Shown piece by piece: positions 43,693 to 52,633 of a stretch of DNA of 64,000 bases (its first letter is position 1; the number at the start of each line of letters is the position of its first letter). The notes under the pieces were generated by a model. That model was not told where the DNA came from and ran no database searches. It worked only from the letters and a program-made list of their open reading frames with translations. Source of the DNA: Verrucomicrobiota bacterium (GTDB taxonomy: Bacteria > Verrucomicrobiota > Verrucomicrobiia > JADLBR01). Location of the stretch: contig JAKQKQ010000123.1 of NCBI GenBank assembly GCA_029560585.1, positions 18,128-82,127 of the forward strand. The letters run 5' to 3'. The position numbers and the translations under genes are program-made.

Positions 43693-45126
43693 TCACTTCC
43701 CGGCAAAAGACGCCACCTCCGGCCGCGCGTCCCGGCCGTCACCGATTCTTTTTAGCAATAGCGACAGGCGCGCGCCCGCGTCCTCAAGCTCATGCCGCGC
43801 GATCTCGCAGCAGCGGTTCACATAGTTGTATGGGAACAGACATAGGATCGCCACGCCGAGGCCACAGGCTGTCGCAATCAGGGCCTCCGCGATACCCCCC
43901 GTGATGGCCGTTGGCGCCCCCAACTCGTTCTCGCCCAGCAACCCGAAGGACGCCATCATTCCGGTCACGGTCCCCAGCAGCCCGAGCAGGGGGGCCGCCG
44001 TAATGACGGTATCCAGCACCACGGTCCCGCGCTGGTAGCGCTGCATCTCGGTGGAGATAGCCTTGTGGAGGGCCTCCTCGTACGACACATCCCGGTGTTC
44101 GATCGCATACCCGAGGGCGCGCGCGATGAAATCCTTCGAGTCCTGGGCGATGCGCAGCGCGGCTTCCGTCGCGCCCTTCGCCACCTCCTCAAAGAACGTG
44201 GCGACGATCCTCGGGTTCCGCCGGTGCCTCTCCGACTGGAGGAAGAGCAATCGCTCGACGACCACCGCCAGCGCCGCGATGAAACAGAGCAGGATCGGCC
44301 ACATGATGGGCCCCCCCTTCTTAAAATAGTAGGTCACGCTGTTGTCGTGGAGCAGCCGATTCAACGCGCCGCCCAAGGTCGGATCCACCGGCAGAAGCCC
44401 CGCCCCTTCGGCCGTCAGTTTCTGGATCGCCTGGGTCATGTCCGACTTGGGCAACGGTACCACGGCCGGCTCATTGGATGGCTTGCGCTTGGTCACGACG
44501 CCCGCCGCGGATCCGTCGGTGGCCCCAAACACCGCCACCGGTCCGACGACCACAAACTTCCCCTTTTTTACGTTGCCCGACATGTCCACGGCCTGCCCCT
44601 CAAACGACACTCCGCCCCTTGCGCGGAAGACCCGATCTACGGTCGTGCGCACAAAATCCAGTTGCGACTTTAACCTATCGACCGGCGCGACGTTGATGTT
44701 CTCCGGCGCTTGGATGGCCCGCTGGAGACTCGCCCGATACAGGGGCGCCTCGGCCACCGTGACGGACTGCTCGAAATTCCTGAAGTACTCCTCCAGCAGG
44801 CTTCGAACATAGGCCGCCTCCTGTTGCTTGACCTTGAGCAGCGCGCGCGCGTTGGTCAGGTCGAGATTCTTCGTGTCGCGGGATCTCGCCGCCTCCTCCG
44901 ACCGCTTCTTGGCATCCAGGAGGGTCGCCTCGGCGCGAGAGAGGCGCTGGGCCAACGGGAGTTTCTCGGCGTCGATCTTCCCGCGCGCGGAGGTGAGTTC
45001 CGTCATCGCTGCCTTCAGGTCCCGGTCTGCGGACTGGGCGATGTCGGCTATGACGTCCTGGGCCAAGCCACGCCCTGCGCCCAAGGCGGCCAACAAGACG
45101 GCCGACAGCATAGCTCTCATGATCAC
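43693..45126 (-). CDS. exbB: ExbB/TolQ-type proton channel with N-terminal coiled coil (module B)
   Basis: The product has 477 residues. A signal peptide (RAMLSAVLLAALGAGRGLA) and a periplasmic coiled coil (about residues 20-130) are followed by a middle domain and the MotA/TolQ/ExbB proton channel domain. The channel helices include PIMWPILLCFIAALAVVVERLLFL, TAAPLLGLLGTVTGMMASF and ITGGIAEALIATACGLGVAILCLFPYNYV. The start overlaps the DUF3450 stop (GTGA); an ATG two codons later is an alternative. It is paralogous to module A at 28327-29781. Confidence 0.92.
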   Translation of the reverse strand: MIMRAMLSAVLLAALGAGRGLAQDVIADIAQSADRDLKAAMTELTSARGKIDAEKLPLAQRLSRAEATLLDAKKRSEEAARSRDTKNLDLTNARALLKVKQQEAAYVRSLLEEYFRNFEQSVTVAEAPLYRASLQRAIQAPENINVAPVDRLKSQLDFVRTTVDRVFRARGGVSFEGQAVDMSGNVKKGKFVVVGPVAVFGATDGSAAGVVTKRKPSNEPAVVPLPKSDMTQAIQKLTAEGAGLLPVDPTLGGALNRLLHDNSVTYYFKKGGPIMWPILLCFIAALAVVVERLLFLQSERHRRNPRIVATFFEEVAKGATEAALRIAQDSKDFIARALGYAIEHRDVSYEEALHKAISTEMQRYQRGTVVLDTVITAAPLLGLLGTVTGMMASFGLLGENELGAPTAITGGIAEALIATACGLGVAILCLFPYNYVNRCCEIARHELEDAGARLSLLLKRIGDGRDARPEVASFAGK

Positions 45127-45926
45127 CGCGCCTCCAGTTTGACCGGAAGGGGCACGAACTCGGCCCCCCCGTGTTTTGAATCAAGCATGCCGATGGCGCG
45201 CTTTATCGCAGCCGCGCTCACCGGGGCATCGCGCCACGTCCATCCGCCATCCCCGGGTTCCCCGACGGCCGCCAGATCCCCCTTGGGGCTCACGCAGTAC
45301 GCCTGACCAATGCCCAGATACAATGTCTTCACCTGCTTGGCCCCGCCCCCGGCCATGGATCGGATCTCGCTCACGACGTTCACTTGGCCGTTGAACTTAT
45401 TGACCTCGTTCAGGATCCCGATCGCGTTCTGGTAGCGCTCAGCCATCGCCAACTGGGTGTTTGCCGGATCCGCCGGAATCCGCTGGATCAACGGCGCCAG
45501 TTTCTCCTTCAGTGGATCCGGCAGCGACTTGAGCAACCGCCTGCCCAGATCGTCCTCAAGGAGGCGCACCTGCTCCAAGAGAAAAGCGGAGGCGGCATCC
45601 AGCGCCTTTGTCTCGGCCAGCACGGGCTCGAGCTGATTCTCCAATTCCTGCGCGGCGCTTAGATCTTCGGTGATCTTCTTTTCCAACTGCGCGGCCTCCT
45701 CCTCGATCAGCTGAATCCGGCCCACAAGCACTTCCCGGTTCTCGCGCCACTCGCGTCTCTCCCGTGAGATCGCCTGATAGATCTCGACCCGTTTGTCCAT
45801 CGTCTCGCGCAGAAGGCCAAGCGCGTCGGCATCGGCGCCAGCGCACGCACTGGCCAAGAGCATGACCGGGCCGAGAAAGACCAGGCGCCACGAACCGGCC
45901 GCATTCCCCGGATGGGGATCGCGCAC
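45123..45926 (-). CDS. Periplasmic DUF3450-family coiled-coil protein (module B)
   Basis: The product has about 267 residues. The GTG at 45926 is proposed because it places a signal peptide (WRLVFLGPVMLLASACAGADA) near the N-terminus; the frame is open to 46118 but the extra residues show no export signal. A long coiled coil (about 40-115) follows, then EIRSMAGGGAKQVKTLYLGIGQAYCVSPKG. It is a clear paralogue of 29807-30580. It is the first gene of module B, overlapping ExbB. Confidence 0.72.
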   Translation of the reverse strand: MRDPHPGNAAGSWRLVFLGPVMLLASACAGADADALGLLRETMDKRVEIYQAISRERREWRENREVLVGRIQLIEEEAAQLEKKITEDLSAAQELENQLEPVLAETKALDAASAFLLEQVRLLEDDLGRRLLKSLPDPLKEKLAPLIQRIPADPANTQLAMAERYQNAIGILNEVNKFNGQVNVVSEIRSMAGGGAKQVKTLYLGIGQAYCVSPKGDLAAVGEPGDGGWTWRDAPVSAAAIKRAIGMLDSKHGGAEFVPLPVKLEAR

Positions 45927-46227
45927 GACTCGCGCACCATACTGCCCGAAGAATGACCCTTTCACTGTCAACGAGACTACTTCACCAATGTGTCTCTGAT
46001 GCGTTGGAATGGTGTCGATTTTGCAACAAAGTGCTCGGATTGCCGCCAGCACCAGCTTCGGGCAGTCATATCCGGCCGCCCAGCTCATGGGCCCGCCACC
46101 GGATCTAATGCTGTTCAATGAATGCGACCCAGAACCGCCGGGAAACGTAGCGGCACAGGTCCAACAAGGTTGCCTCCGCAGCGAGGGCAGGCAGGCCGGA
46201 CGAAAGCTCGAACGCGCACCTTCGCCG

Positions 46228-47805
46228 TCAAGGGGCCGGTGGCTTCCTCAGCCCCCATTTCTCTATGCGCGAGAGCAGGGTCGTGGGTTTCACTCCGAGA
46301 AGTTCGGCCGCGCCTTGGGGGCCCTTGATCTTCCAATTGGTTTTCTGGAGAATGCGCAGGAGGTTCTCGCGCTCGCGGAGATGCAATTCGGCCTCGGTGA
46401 GAAACTCCGGTTTATCGGCGCCGGCAGCTCGTGTTTCAGGGCGGGACTTCGATACCGGCGGAGGCACCGCGGCAGTTTGAATCGGCAGGTCAAACTCCAG
46501 AGTTGCGCCGCGAGCCAAGATGACGGCGCGCTCGATGACGTTGCGCAACTCCCGGACATTGCCCGGCCAGTCGTAGCTTTGGAGTCTGACTACGCCCGCT
46601 CTCGTTAGGCGGGGTTTTGTACATTTCAAATCCTTCACTGAAAGTTCAACAAAATGCTGCGCCAGCAGCGGAATGTCGTCCTTTCGCTCCCTCAGCGGAA
46701 CGACCTGGATCGGAAATACGTGCAGCCGGTAGAAGAGGTCTTCGCGGAAATGACCGGCGGCCACCTCCTGTTTCAGGTCGCGATTTGTCGCGGCGACGAT
46801 GCGGACATCTGCCGCCCGCGTGCGATCGTCGCCCACGCGCTCGTATCGCTTCTCCTGCAACACGCGCAGGAGCTTTCCCTGCATGTCCAGGGGCACTTCC
46901 CCGATCTCGTCGAGAAAAAGCGTGCCGCCTTCGGCGGTCTCGAAACGGCCGGCACGGTCTTTGATGGCACCCGTGAACGAGCCGCGGACGTGCCCGAAGA
47001 ATTCGCTTTCGAAAAGCTCCTTCGGGATGGAGGCGCAATTGACCCGAACCAGCGGCCTGTCCTTGCGGGCGCTGCGACGGTGGATTTCGCGCGCGACCAG
47101 TTCCTTGCCGGTGCCGGTTTCGCCCAGGATCAGCACGGAAGCGTCCGTGGGCGCCACGAGGTCTATCTGGCTGACGATCTGGCGCAATGCAGCGCTTTGA
47201 CCAATCAGGTCGCCGAACGCCCGGGCTTCCAGGACTTCCTCCTCGAGGTAGGCGTTGTGTTGTTCGAGCTGGGTCTTCAGGCGCCGGATCTCTTCAAAGG
47301 CGCGCGCATTCGCCACGGCAGCGCCCAGGTAGGTTCCAAACATCTCCCCGTAGGGGAGTGATTCCGCCAGCATCTCGTGGCGCAGAAAACCGCCGATGAC
47401 CCCGAGAATCTCATCTTTGAATACGATGGGCAAAGCGGCAAACGCCTCGATTCGCTCTCGTTCCAGCCATGCAGGGTCGGCGAGACGTTGCCAATCTGCG
47501 TCGGATCTGCGCCGCGTGATCCGTTGTCCCGTCGCCGCGACCTGGCCGAGGATACCCGTCCCTACGGGGATAGGATTTGAAGACTCTCTCGGCTGGGGAG
47601 GAGCGCCGCCGCCTGCCACGGCCAAGTGCAGGCACCCCTCTGCTTTATCGACCATCCAGACCTGGGCGAACGCAACGTCGGGACGAGCCACGGCTCGGGT
47701 GACCAACTTCTTCAGCAGGTTTTCCAGCGACAGCTCCTGTGCGGCATCGAGAAGCATCTGCACCGCATAGTTGGGATCAAAACGGCTATCGCTCGATGGC
47801 TCCAT
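46228..47805 (-). CDS. Sigma-54-dependent activator with N-terminal GAF domain
   Basis: This 525-residue bacterial enhancer-binding protein has an N-terminal GAF domain (about residues 20-170) and a linker coiled coil. Its AAA+ domain (about 195-430) carries Walker A GETGTGKE, Walker B LFLDEIGE and a sigma-54 contact loop GSFTGA in place of the usual GAFTGA. It ends in a Fis-type helix-turn-helix ([25 protein letters not shown]). There is no receiver domain, so it is controlled by a ligand of its GAF domain. It is transcribed away from the operon at 48005 and almost certainly activates its -24/-12 promoter from the repeats at 47852-47927. Confidence 0.95.
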   Translation of the reverse strand: MEPSSDSRFDPNYAVQMLLDAAQELSLENLLKKLVTRAVARPDVAFAQVWMVDKAEGCLHLAVAGGGAPPQPRESSNPIPVGTGILGQVAATGQRITRRRSDADWQRLADPAWLERERIEAFAALPIVFKDEILGVIGGFLRHEMLAESLPYGEMFGTYLGAAVANARAFEEIRRLKTQLEQHNAYLEEEVLEARAFGDLIGQSAALRQIVSQIDLVAPTDASVLILGETGTGKELVAREIHRRSARKDRPLVRVNCASIPKELFESEFFGHVRGSFTGAIKDRAGRFETAEGGTLFLDEIGEVPLDMQGKLLRVLQEKRYERVGDDRTRAADVRIVAATNRDLKQEVAAGHFREDLFYRLHVFPIQVVPLRERKDDIPLLAQHFVELSVKDLKCTKPRLTRAGVVRLQSYDWPGNVRELRNVIERAVILARGATLEFDLPIQTAAVPPPVSKSRPETRAAGADKPEFLTEAELHLRERENLLRILQKTNWKIKGPQGAAELLGVKPTTLLSRIEKWGLRKPPAP

Positions 47806-47851
47806 CTCAAAGAAAGTGTCACCGGGAGGACGATCTGTCCACCCAAACGGG

Positions 47852-47927
47852 TACGATCGTTCGTTCTGTACGATTTATCGAACCTTTTCGCTGAAGTCGC
47901 TGCTCACACAAGATACTGTACGACAGT
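47852..47927. promoter_or_regulatory. Candidate enhancer (UAS) for the sigma-54 activator
   Basis: The octamer CTGTACGA occurs at 47866-47873 and again at 47916-47923, exactly 50 bases apart (about five DNA turns). The second lies inside the dyad ACTGT-ACG-ACAGT (47915-47927). TACGA also starts at 47852. These lie about 50 to 125 bases upstream of the expected transcription start, the usual place for enhancer sites. Confidence 0.55.
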
Positions 47928-47950
47928 GCATTACGATGATTCATCAGCAT

Positions 47951-47966
47951 TGGCATGCCACCTGCG
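47951..47966 (+). promoter_or_regulatory. Sigma-54 (-24/-12) promoter
   Basis: TTGGCATGCCACCTGC gives GG and GC separated by exactly 10 bases, matching the invariant GG-N10-GC of the -24/-12 element with the flanking TTGGCA. The expected start of transcription is near 47977, 28 bases before the first gene's ATG. Confidence 0.75.
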
Positions 47967-48004
47967 AAAGAAACGTGTGATAGCAACGGAGGTGAGTTGA
48001 AGAC

Positions 48005-48379
48005 ATGAAAACGATGCACACGAACACGAGTTTGCGGTTCCTTGGCGAGGCGGATTTCGATTCCCAGGTCCTGCGATCCCCGAAAGCCCTCCTTGTCGCG
48101 TTCTGGGCACCGTGGAGCAAACCCTGCCGAGTCATTGACCCCGTGCTGCTGGAGGTCGCGCGGGCATGTGCCGGTAAGATCGAGGTCGTGAAAGTCAATG
48201 CCGACGACAACCCCTGCCTCGGCCTGTGTTTCGCGGTGCAGCACATTCCGACTCTCCTGCTCTTCCTCGCGGGGGAGTTGCGCGGCCGCCTGGTCGGCAC
48301 GGTCAGCAAGGACGCGATTTTAAACCTCCTATCCCGAGGCAGCGAAGCCGGGTGCGGGGATGTCTCTCTGGAAAGATGA
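48005..48379 (+). CDS. Thioredoxin-like protein lacking the N-terminal active-site Cys
   Basis: This 124-residue protein has the thioredoxin fold: LLVAFWAPWSKPCRVIDPVL is the active-site strand and helix, and HIPTLLLF contains the cis-Pro. The active site reads W-S-K-P-C (C41) rather than WCGPC, so only the second Cys is present and standard dithiol exchange is impossible. It could be monothiol, bind a glutathione-type partner or act as a chaperone. Additional Cys lie at C64 and C68 (DDNPCLGLCF). It is the first gene of the sigma-54 operon with RND pump genes; a strong AACGGAGGTGAG ribosome site precedes it. Confidence 0.85.
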   Translation: MKTMHTNTSLRFLGEADFDSQVLRSPKALLVAFWAPWSKPCRVIDPVLLEVARACAGKIEVVKVNADDNPCLGLCFAVQHIPTLLLFLAGELRGRLVGTVSKDAILNLLSRGSEAGCGDVSLER

Positions 48380-48461
48380 GTAGCTTTATGAATCCTCAAA
48401 ACCCTTGCCAACTCGCCCGTCACGGGAATCTGCATGCACAAATCGAAAGCTGGAGATGATG

Positions 48462-49574
48462 ATGAAAACATTGAATTCCATTTGCCCGCCGCCGTCCGGT
48501 CTCGGACGCCTCGCCATCCCCATGGCCTTGGCGGTCCTGCCACTGGGCGCATGCTCAAAGAAAGAGGAACCGGCGCCTGTGGTGCGCCCGGTCCGCTCAG
48601 TCATCGTCGAAGAACATGAGATCGGAGATCCCATTGTTGTGACCGGCCATCTGCGCGCACGTGACGAGGTCAATCTCGCCTTCCGGATTTCCGGGAGGCT
48701 GATAAAAAGGAGCCTGGATGTCGGCGACATGGTCCGGGCCGGGCAGACGGTGGCGCTACTGGATGCCGAAGTCGAACGAAACGCCCGGAACGCCGCCCGG
48801 GCCGACCTTGCCGCGGCACGAGCCGCTCTTGAGCAATCCGAAGCTTTTGACAGACGTCAGAAGCAATTGCTCACGGATCGTGTGATATCCCCCAATGAAT
48901 ACGATCTCGCCTCGCGTGATCTGAAGACGGCAAGTGCACGGATGGATGCGGCGGCGGCCCAACTGAAATCCGCCGAAGAACAACTCGGCTTCACGGAACT
49001 GAAATCCGAGGCGGCCGGCGTGATCACGCAAAAGGGGGCCGAACCGGGCGAGGTCGTGCAGGCCGGCCAGATGATCCTCAAGGTGGCGCAGCAATGCGGC
49101 AGGGATGCCGTTTTCAACATGCCCGCCCAGGCCATTCGCGACGGCCTGTCGTTGGGCGAGCAAGTTGAGGTTTGGCTCGCGGACAATCAAAGCATCCGGG
49201 CGGCCGGAAGGATCCGGGAAATATCCCCGCAGGCCGATCCGGTCACAAGAAACTATCAGGTCAAGGTCGAGCTCGTCGATCCGCCATCGGGAATGTTGCT
49301 GGGGGCAACGGTCGTCGGACGCGTGCAATTGAAGGCCGAGTCGCTGATCGAGATCCCCTCCTCGACGCTGACGATGTTCGATGACAAGCCCGCCGTCTGG
49401 GTGGTCGACCCGAACGATCGGCGCGTCCATCGGCGCGAGATCGCCGTTGCGCGCTATGCGCCGGACTCTGTCATCGTGAAGGGAGGGCTGAAATCCGGCG
49501 AAACGGTTGTCACAGCCGGGGTGCAGACGCTCCATGAAGGTCAAACCGTCAAACTGCTGGGAGGCCAATTATGA
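48462..49574 (+). CDS. RND efflux periplasmic adaptor (membrane fusion) lipoprotein
   Basis: This 370-residue adaptor uses the third of three tandem ATGs, which has the best spacing from GGAG. The lipoprotein signal MALAVLPLGAC-SKKEE anchors the protein in the inner membrane. It shows the HlyD/AcrA-type order: half-motif GDPIVVTGHLRARDEVNLAFRISGRLIKRSLDVGDMVRAGQTVALLD, a coiled-coil hairpin (about residues 95-155), a second lipoyl half (ELKSEAAGVITQKGAEPGEVVQAGQMIL), a beta barrel and a C-terminal domain. Its stop overlaps the pump gene by 4 bases (ATGA). It would connect the pump at 49571 to an outer-membrane factor; no TolC-like gene is in the operon. Confidence 0.93.
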   Translation: MKTLNSICPPPSGLGRLAIPMALAVLPLGACSKKEEPAPVVRPVRSVIVEEHEIGDPIVVTGHLRARDEVNLAFRISGRLIKRSLDVGDMVRAGQTVALLDAEVERNARNAARADLAAARAALEQSEAFDRRQKQLLTDRVISPNEYDLASRDLKTASARMDAAAAQLKSAEEQLGFTELKSEAAGVITQKGAEPGEVVQAGQMILKVAQQCGRDAVFNMPAQAIRDGLSLGEQVEVWLADNQSIRAAGRIREISPQADPVTRNYQVKVELVDPPSGMLLGATVVGRVQLKAESLIEIPSSTLTMFDDKPAVWVVDPNDRRVHRREIAVARYAPDSVIVKGGLKSGETVVTAGVQTLHEGQTVKLLGGQL

Positions 49575-52500
49575 ATGGCATCAATCTGTCCGAGTGGGCA
49601 ATTCGCCACAAGTCGCTCGCCATCTACTTCATGCTGATGAGCGTCGTGGCCGGGGTGTCGGCCTACCGGCATTTGGGGCGCAATGAGGACCCGGAATTCA
49701 CCGTCAAGACGATGGTGGTCCAGACCCTATGGCCGGGCGCGACCCAGGAAGAAACGGTGCAGCAGGTGACCGACCGCATCGAAAAGAAGCTGCAGGACAC
49801 CCCCAATCTCTACTATTTGAAGAGCTACACGATCGCCGGGCAGTCGACCGTTTTTGTCTACCTGCTCGAGTCCACCCCCAAGCAGGATGTTCCGGACCTC
49901 TGGTACCAGGTCCGAAAGAAAGTCGGCGATATCCGGCAGACGCTCCCGCAAGGGGTCGTGGGACCGTTCTTCAATGACGAATTCGGCGACACCTACGGGA
50001 TCATCTACGGCTTCACCGCGGACGGCTTCAGCCACAGGGAATTGCGCGATTACGCGGAGGAGGCGCGCTCGCGCCTGCTGCGAGTCAAAGATGTCGCCAA
50101 AGCCGAATTCTTGGGCACCCAGGACGAGCGCATCTATATCGAATTCTCGACTCACCGCCTGGCCGAACTCGGCATGGACCGCATGGAGCTGGTCCAGGCG
50201 CTCGTAAGCCAGAACGCCGTGGTCCCCTCCGGCGTGATCCAGACGAAGAATGAGGCCGTGCTCGTGGATGTGACCGGCCGATTTGAATCGGAGAAGGACT
50301 TGCGGCAGGTCAATTTCTCCTTCGGCGGCAAGATGCTGCGCTTGGGCGATATTGCGACGATCACGCGCGGCTACGCCGACCCGCCCCAGCCGATCTTCCG
50401 CGTCAACGGCAAGGACGCCATCGGCGTGGCGCTCTCGATGCGCGCCGGCGGCGACATCCTCGCCTTGGAGAAGGATCTGGATGAGGCGATCGAGGAATTC
50501 AAAGCGGACCTGCCCGTCGGCATCGAAACTTCCCTGGTCTCCAATCAACCCAAAGTGGTTCACCAAGCGGTCCACGAGTTCACGAAGTCGCTGTGGGAGG
50601 CGATCGCGATCGTCCTTGCCATCAGTTTCGTCAGCCTGGGCCTGCGCGCCGGAATGGTCGTGGCGACCTCGATCCCGCTGGTGCTGGCCATTGTGTTTGT
50701 CACCCTGCAGGCATTCGGGATCGACCTGCAGCGCATCTCGCTGGGGGCGCTGATCATCGCGCTTGGGCTGCTCGTCGACGACGCCATGATCACCATCGAG
50801 AGCATGGTCTCCAAGCTGGAGGAGGGCTGGGATACGGTGCGGGCGGCGACATTCGCGTACACCTCCACGGCGTTCCCGATGCTCACCGGCACCCTGGTCA
50901 CGATGCTCGGCTTCGTGCCGATCGGCTTCGCGAAAAGTTCCGCCGGCGAGTACACCTTCTCGCTCTTCGCGGTCGTCGTTCTCGCCCTTCTCGTCTCGTG
51001 GTTTGTGGCGGTGATATTCTCGCCGCTGATCGGCACGATGATCCTGTCGCCCAAACACAAGGGTAAGCGCGAAGAGCGCGGGTCGGTCATGACCCTGTTC
51101 CGGCGCGTGCTGCTCTTCACCATGGGTCACTCCAAGATGACGCTGGCGTTGACGGCCCTCATCTTCTGCGTGTCGTTGGGGCTGGCTCCGTTTGTGCCGA
51201 GCCAGTTCTTTCCCTCGTCGGACCGGCCGGAGCTGATTGTTGATCTGCGGCTAAGGCACGACGCCTCTATCTACGCAACGGATAGGGCATCGCAGAAACT
51301 GGACGAAGTCCTCCGTGGCGACGCCAACATCGTTCATTGGAGTTCCTACGTGGGGCGCGGGGCGATCCGGTTCTACCTGCCGCTCGACGTGCAGCTGCAG
51401 AACGATTTCTTCACGCAGACCGTGATCGTCACCAAGAGCCTGGAGGCGCGGGAGCAGGTCAGGAAACGCCTGGAGGCCGCGCTCCAGCAAGAGTTCCCGG
51501 AGGCGGTCGGGCGGGTTTTTCCGCTCGAGCTGGGGCCGCCGGTGGGCTGGCCGGTTCAATACCGGGTCAGCGGCCCCGATCCGCATAAGGTGCGTGAAAT
51601 CGCCGACAAGGTGGCGCGTATCATTGGGGCAAGCTCCGACCTGCGGAACGTGAACTTCAACTGGATGGATCCGATCCGAAAGCTCAGGATCCGCGTCAAC
51701 CAGGATGAGGCGAGGCAACTGGGTCTCACCTCGGCAACTGTCGCCCAGGCGATCAACGCCGTCGTTTCGGGCATCCCCGCGACGAAGGTGCGCGACAGCA
51801 TCTATCTGATCGACGTCGTGGTGCGGGCCCAGGGGGCCGAACGCATGTCGCTGGAGACCATCCGCGCCCTGAAGATCCCACTTCCGAACGGACAGTCGGC
51901 GCCGTTGACGGAACTGGCGAGCGTCGACTACGAACAGGATTTGCCCCTGATCTGGCGCCGGGACCGGCAGCCAACCCTGACGGTCCAGGCCGAGGTCAAA
52001 GATGGCGTTATGCCAGCGACCGCCGTGGCGCGCCTCTCGGAAAGAGTCTCCGAGCTGAAGCGGCAACTGCCGGCCGGCTACAAGATCGTCGAGGGCGGCA
52101 GCGTTGAGGAAAGCACCAAGGGGCAGGCATCCGTCGTGGCGGTCTTCCCGGTCATGATCATCCTCATGATGACGGTCCTGATGATCCAGATGCAGAGATT
52201 CAGCCACCTGTTCCTGGTCTGCAGCGTTGCTCCGCTGGGCGTCATCGGCGTCGTCCTGGCCCTGCTGGCCACGCAGAAGCCGATGGGGTTCGTCGCGTTG
52301 CTCGGGGTCGTGGCGCTCATCGGGATGATCGTTCGCAACTCGGTCATCCTGGTCCATCAGATCGATGTGGAAAGAGAGGCGGGGCGCTCGGATTGGGATG
52401 CCGTCGTCGAGGCCACGGTGCTGCGCTTCCGCCCAATCATGTTGACCGCGGTGGCGGCCATCCTGGGCATGGCGCCGATCGCGCCAACCGTTTTTTGGGG

Positions 52501-52618
52501 CCCCATGGCCTACGCCATCATGGGCGGGCTGGCGGTGGCGACCGTGCTGACCCTGATCTCCCTGCCGTCGCTCTACATCAATTGGTTCAAGATCCGCGAA
52601 CAGAAAACTCCCAGCTAA
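49571..52618 (+). CDS. RND family multidrug/metabolite efflux pump (HAE1-like)
   Basis: This 1015-residue inner-membrane proton antiporter of the AcrB/MexF type has a first membrane helix (IYFMLMSVVAGVSAYRHLG) and two large periplasmic loops (porter and docking domains). Its central helix bundle holds the conserved acid pair in ALGLLVDDAMITIE (near residue 402), and it has a second helical half (ILMMTVLMIQMQRFSHLFLVC and ALLGVVALIGMIVRNSVILVHQI). The inner half shows PTVFWGPMAYAIMGGLAVATVLTLISLPSLY. The substrate is unknown. The operon is sigma-54 controlled with a GAF-domain activator, suggesting induction by a small molecule. Confidence 0.96.
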   Translation: MNGINLSEWAIRHKSLAIYFMLMSVVAGVSAYRHLGRNEDPEFTVKTMVVQTLWPGATQEETVQQVTDRIEKKLQDTPNLYYLKSYTIAGQSTVFVYLLESTPKQDVPDLWYQVRKKVGDIRQTLPQGVVGPFFNDEFGDTYGIIYGFTADGFSHRELRDYAEEARSRLLRVKDVAKAEFLGTQDERIYIEFSTHRLAELGMDRMELVQALVSQNAVVPSGVIQTKNEAVLVDVTGRFESEKDLRQVNFSFGGKMLRLGDIATITRGYADPPQPIFRVNGKDAIGVALSMRAGGDILALEKDLDEAIEEFKADLPVGIETSLVSNQPKVVHQAVHEFTKSLWEAIAIVLAISFVSLGLRAGMVVATSIPLVLAIVFVTLQAFGIDLQRISLGALIIALGLLVDDAMITIESMVSKLEEGWDTVRAATFAYTSTAFPMLTGTLVTMLGFVPIGFAKSSAGEYTFSLFAVVVLALLVSWFVAVIFSPLIGTMILSPKHKGKREERGSVMTLFRRVLLFTMGHSKMTLALTALIFCVSLGLAPFVPSQFFPSSDRPELIVDLRLRHDASIYATDRASQKLDEVLRGDANIVHWSSYVGRGAIRFYLPLDVQLQNDFFTQTVIVTKSLEAREQVRKRLEAALQQEFPEAVGRVFPLELGPPVGWPVQYRVSGPDPHKVREIADKVARIIGASSDLRNVNFNWMDPIRKLRIRVNQDEARQLGLTSATVAQAINAVVSGIPATKVRDSIYLIDVVVRAQGAERMSLETIRALKIPLPNGQSAPLTELASVDYEQDLPLIWRRDRQPTLTVQAEVKDGVMPATAVARLSERVSELKRQLPAGYKIVEGGSVEESTKGQASVVAVFPVMIILMMTVLMIQMQRFSHLFLVCSVAPLGVIGVVLALLATQKPMGFVALLGVVALIGMIVRNSVILVHQIDVEREAGRSDWDAVVEATVLRFRPIMLTAVAAILGMAPIAPTVFWGPMAYAIMGGLAVATVLTLISLPSLYINWFKIREQKTPS

Positions 52619-52633
52619 GACGCGCCGAGGAAC

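Noticed and set aside
49727..51130. Open frame of 467 codons on the minus strand
   Set aside because: Shadow of the RND pump gene, low complexity.
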